A program made the position numbers and the translations under genes. Shown here piece by piece: positions 41,904 through 42,004 of a DNA stretch of 42,004 bases; within the stretch, counting starts at the first letter, position 1; each line of letters opens with the position of its first letter. The stretch is from Branchiostoma floridae (Eukaryota; Chordata; Leptocardii; Amphioxiformes; Branchiostomatidae), in assembly GCF_000003815.2 (NCBI RefSeq), contig NC_049997.1, positions 15,872,765 through 15,914,768 on the forward strand. The letters are read 5' to 3'. Under the pieces are notes generated by a model. It did not search any database, was not told where the DNA came from, and was given only the letters and a program-made list of their open reading frames with translations.

Positions 41904-41993
41904 ACAGTAGAAGCCGCTTAATTGTACTGCCTGTTGCACTGCCTAACAGAAGTATGTGTTAATCCGTTGGGCAATTAACTGGCTTCTACTGTA
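41904..41993. mobile_element. Small MITE of about 90 bp
   Basis: ACAGTAGAAGCCGCTTAATTG at the left (20 of its bases shown by CAGTAGAAGCCGCTTAATTG) faces CAATTAACTGGCTTCTACTG at the right, 18 of 20 paired. TA follows on the right; the left flank is CA. A related half-site, GCTTCTACTGTA, lies alone at 41729. Confidence 0.65.
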
Positions 41994-42004
41994 TAATATC
42001 TGAG

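Overview
The window reads as repeat-rich invertebrate nuclear DNA, most likely from a lancelet (Branchiostoma) or a close relative. This rests on spliced genes, an intronless lysophospholipid/cannabinoid-like GPCR, a tRNA-derived SINE of lancelet style, Penelope-like and LINE remnants, many small foldback transposons, long G/C homopolymers and three assembly gaps. Species identity is an inference from recognised repeat styles, not a database match.

Only three host genes can be supported. (1) On the minus strand, the last exons of an SLC7-type amino-acid transporter (13899-14989); the exons for the first nine or so membrane segments are not visible. (2) On the minus strand, a compact multi-exon gene of unknown function (17765-19316). 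All introns are phase 0 and the encoded protein is about 196 residues with a basic/acidic tail. (3) On the plus strand, an intact single-exon rhodopsin-class GPCR (23094-24449) with altered DRY and NPxxY switches. No evidence links them functionally.

Layout. 0-2 kb: diverged tandem repeats. 2-6 kb: three pieces of one Penelope-like family, two with an inverted 5' part, plus a TTAA-flanked piggyBac-type element and a foldback. 6.6-7.8 kb: LINE 3' fragment (minus). 8.3-9.5 kb: CCAAT-bearing, CpG-richer block that may be a promoter. 10.6-11.5 kb: gap and TA microsatellite. 13-20 kb: the two minus-strand genes, hairpins, a SINE and a second piggyBac-type element directly upstream of gene 2. 21-29 kb: MITEs, the GPCR, an old LINE tail, a TG microsatellite and a diverged tandem duplication. 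30.1-32.15 kb: an element with long terminal inverted repeats.

The most striking structure is 32294-41707. It is bounded by a 39-bp perfect inverted repeat starting TCACTA and by ATA on both sides. Each end carries some 20-30 ATGTGA motifs, and the interior holds a satellite of 223-bp units (about 21 copies). I read it as one 9.4-kb non-autonomous CACTA (EnSpm/CMC)-like transposon that captured or grew a satellite array.
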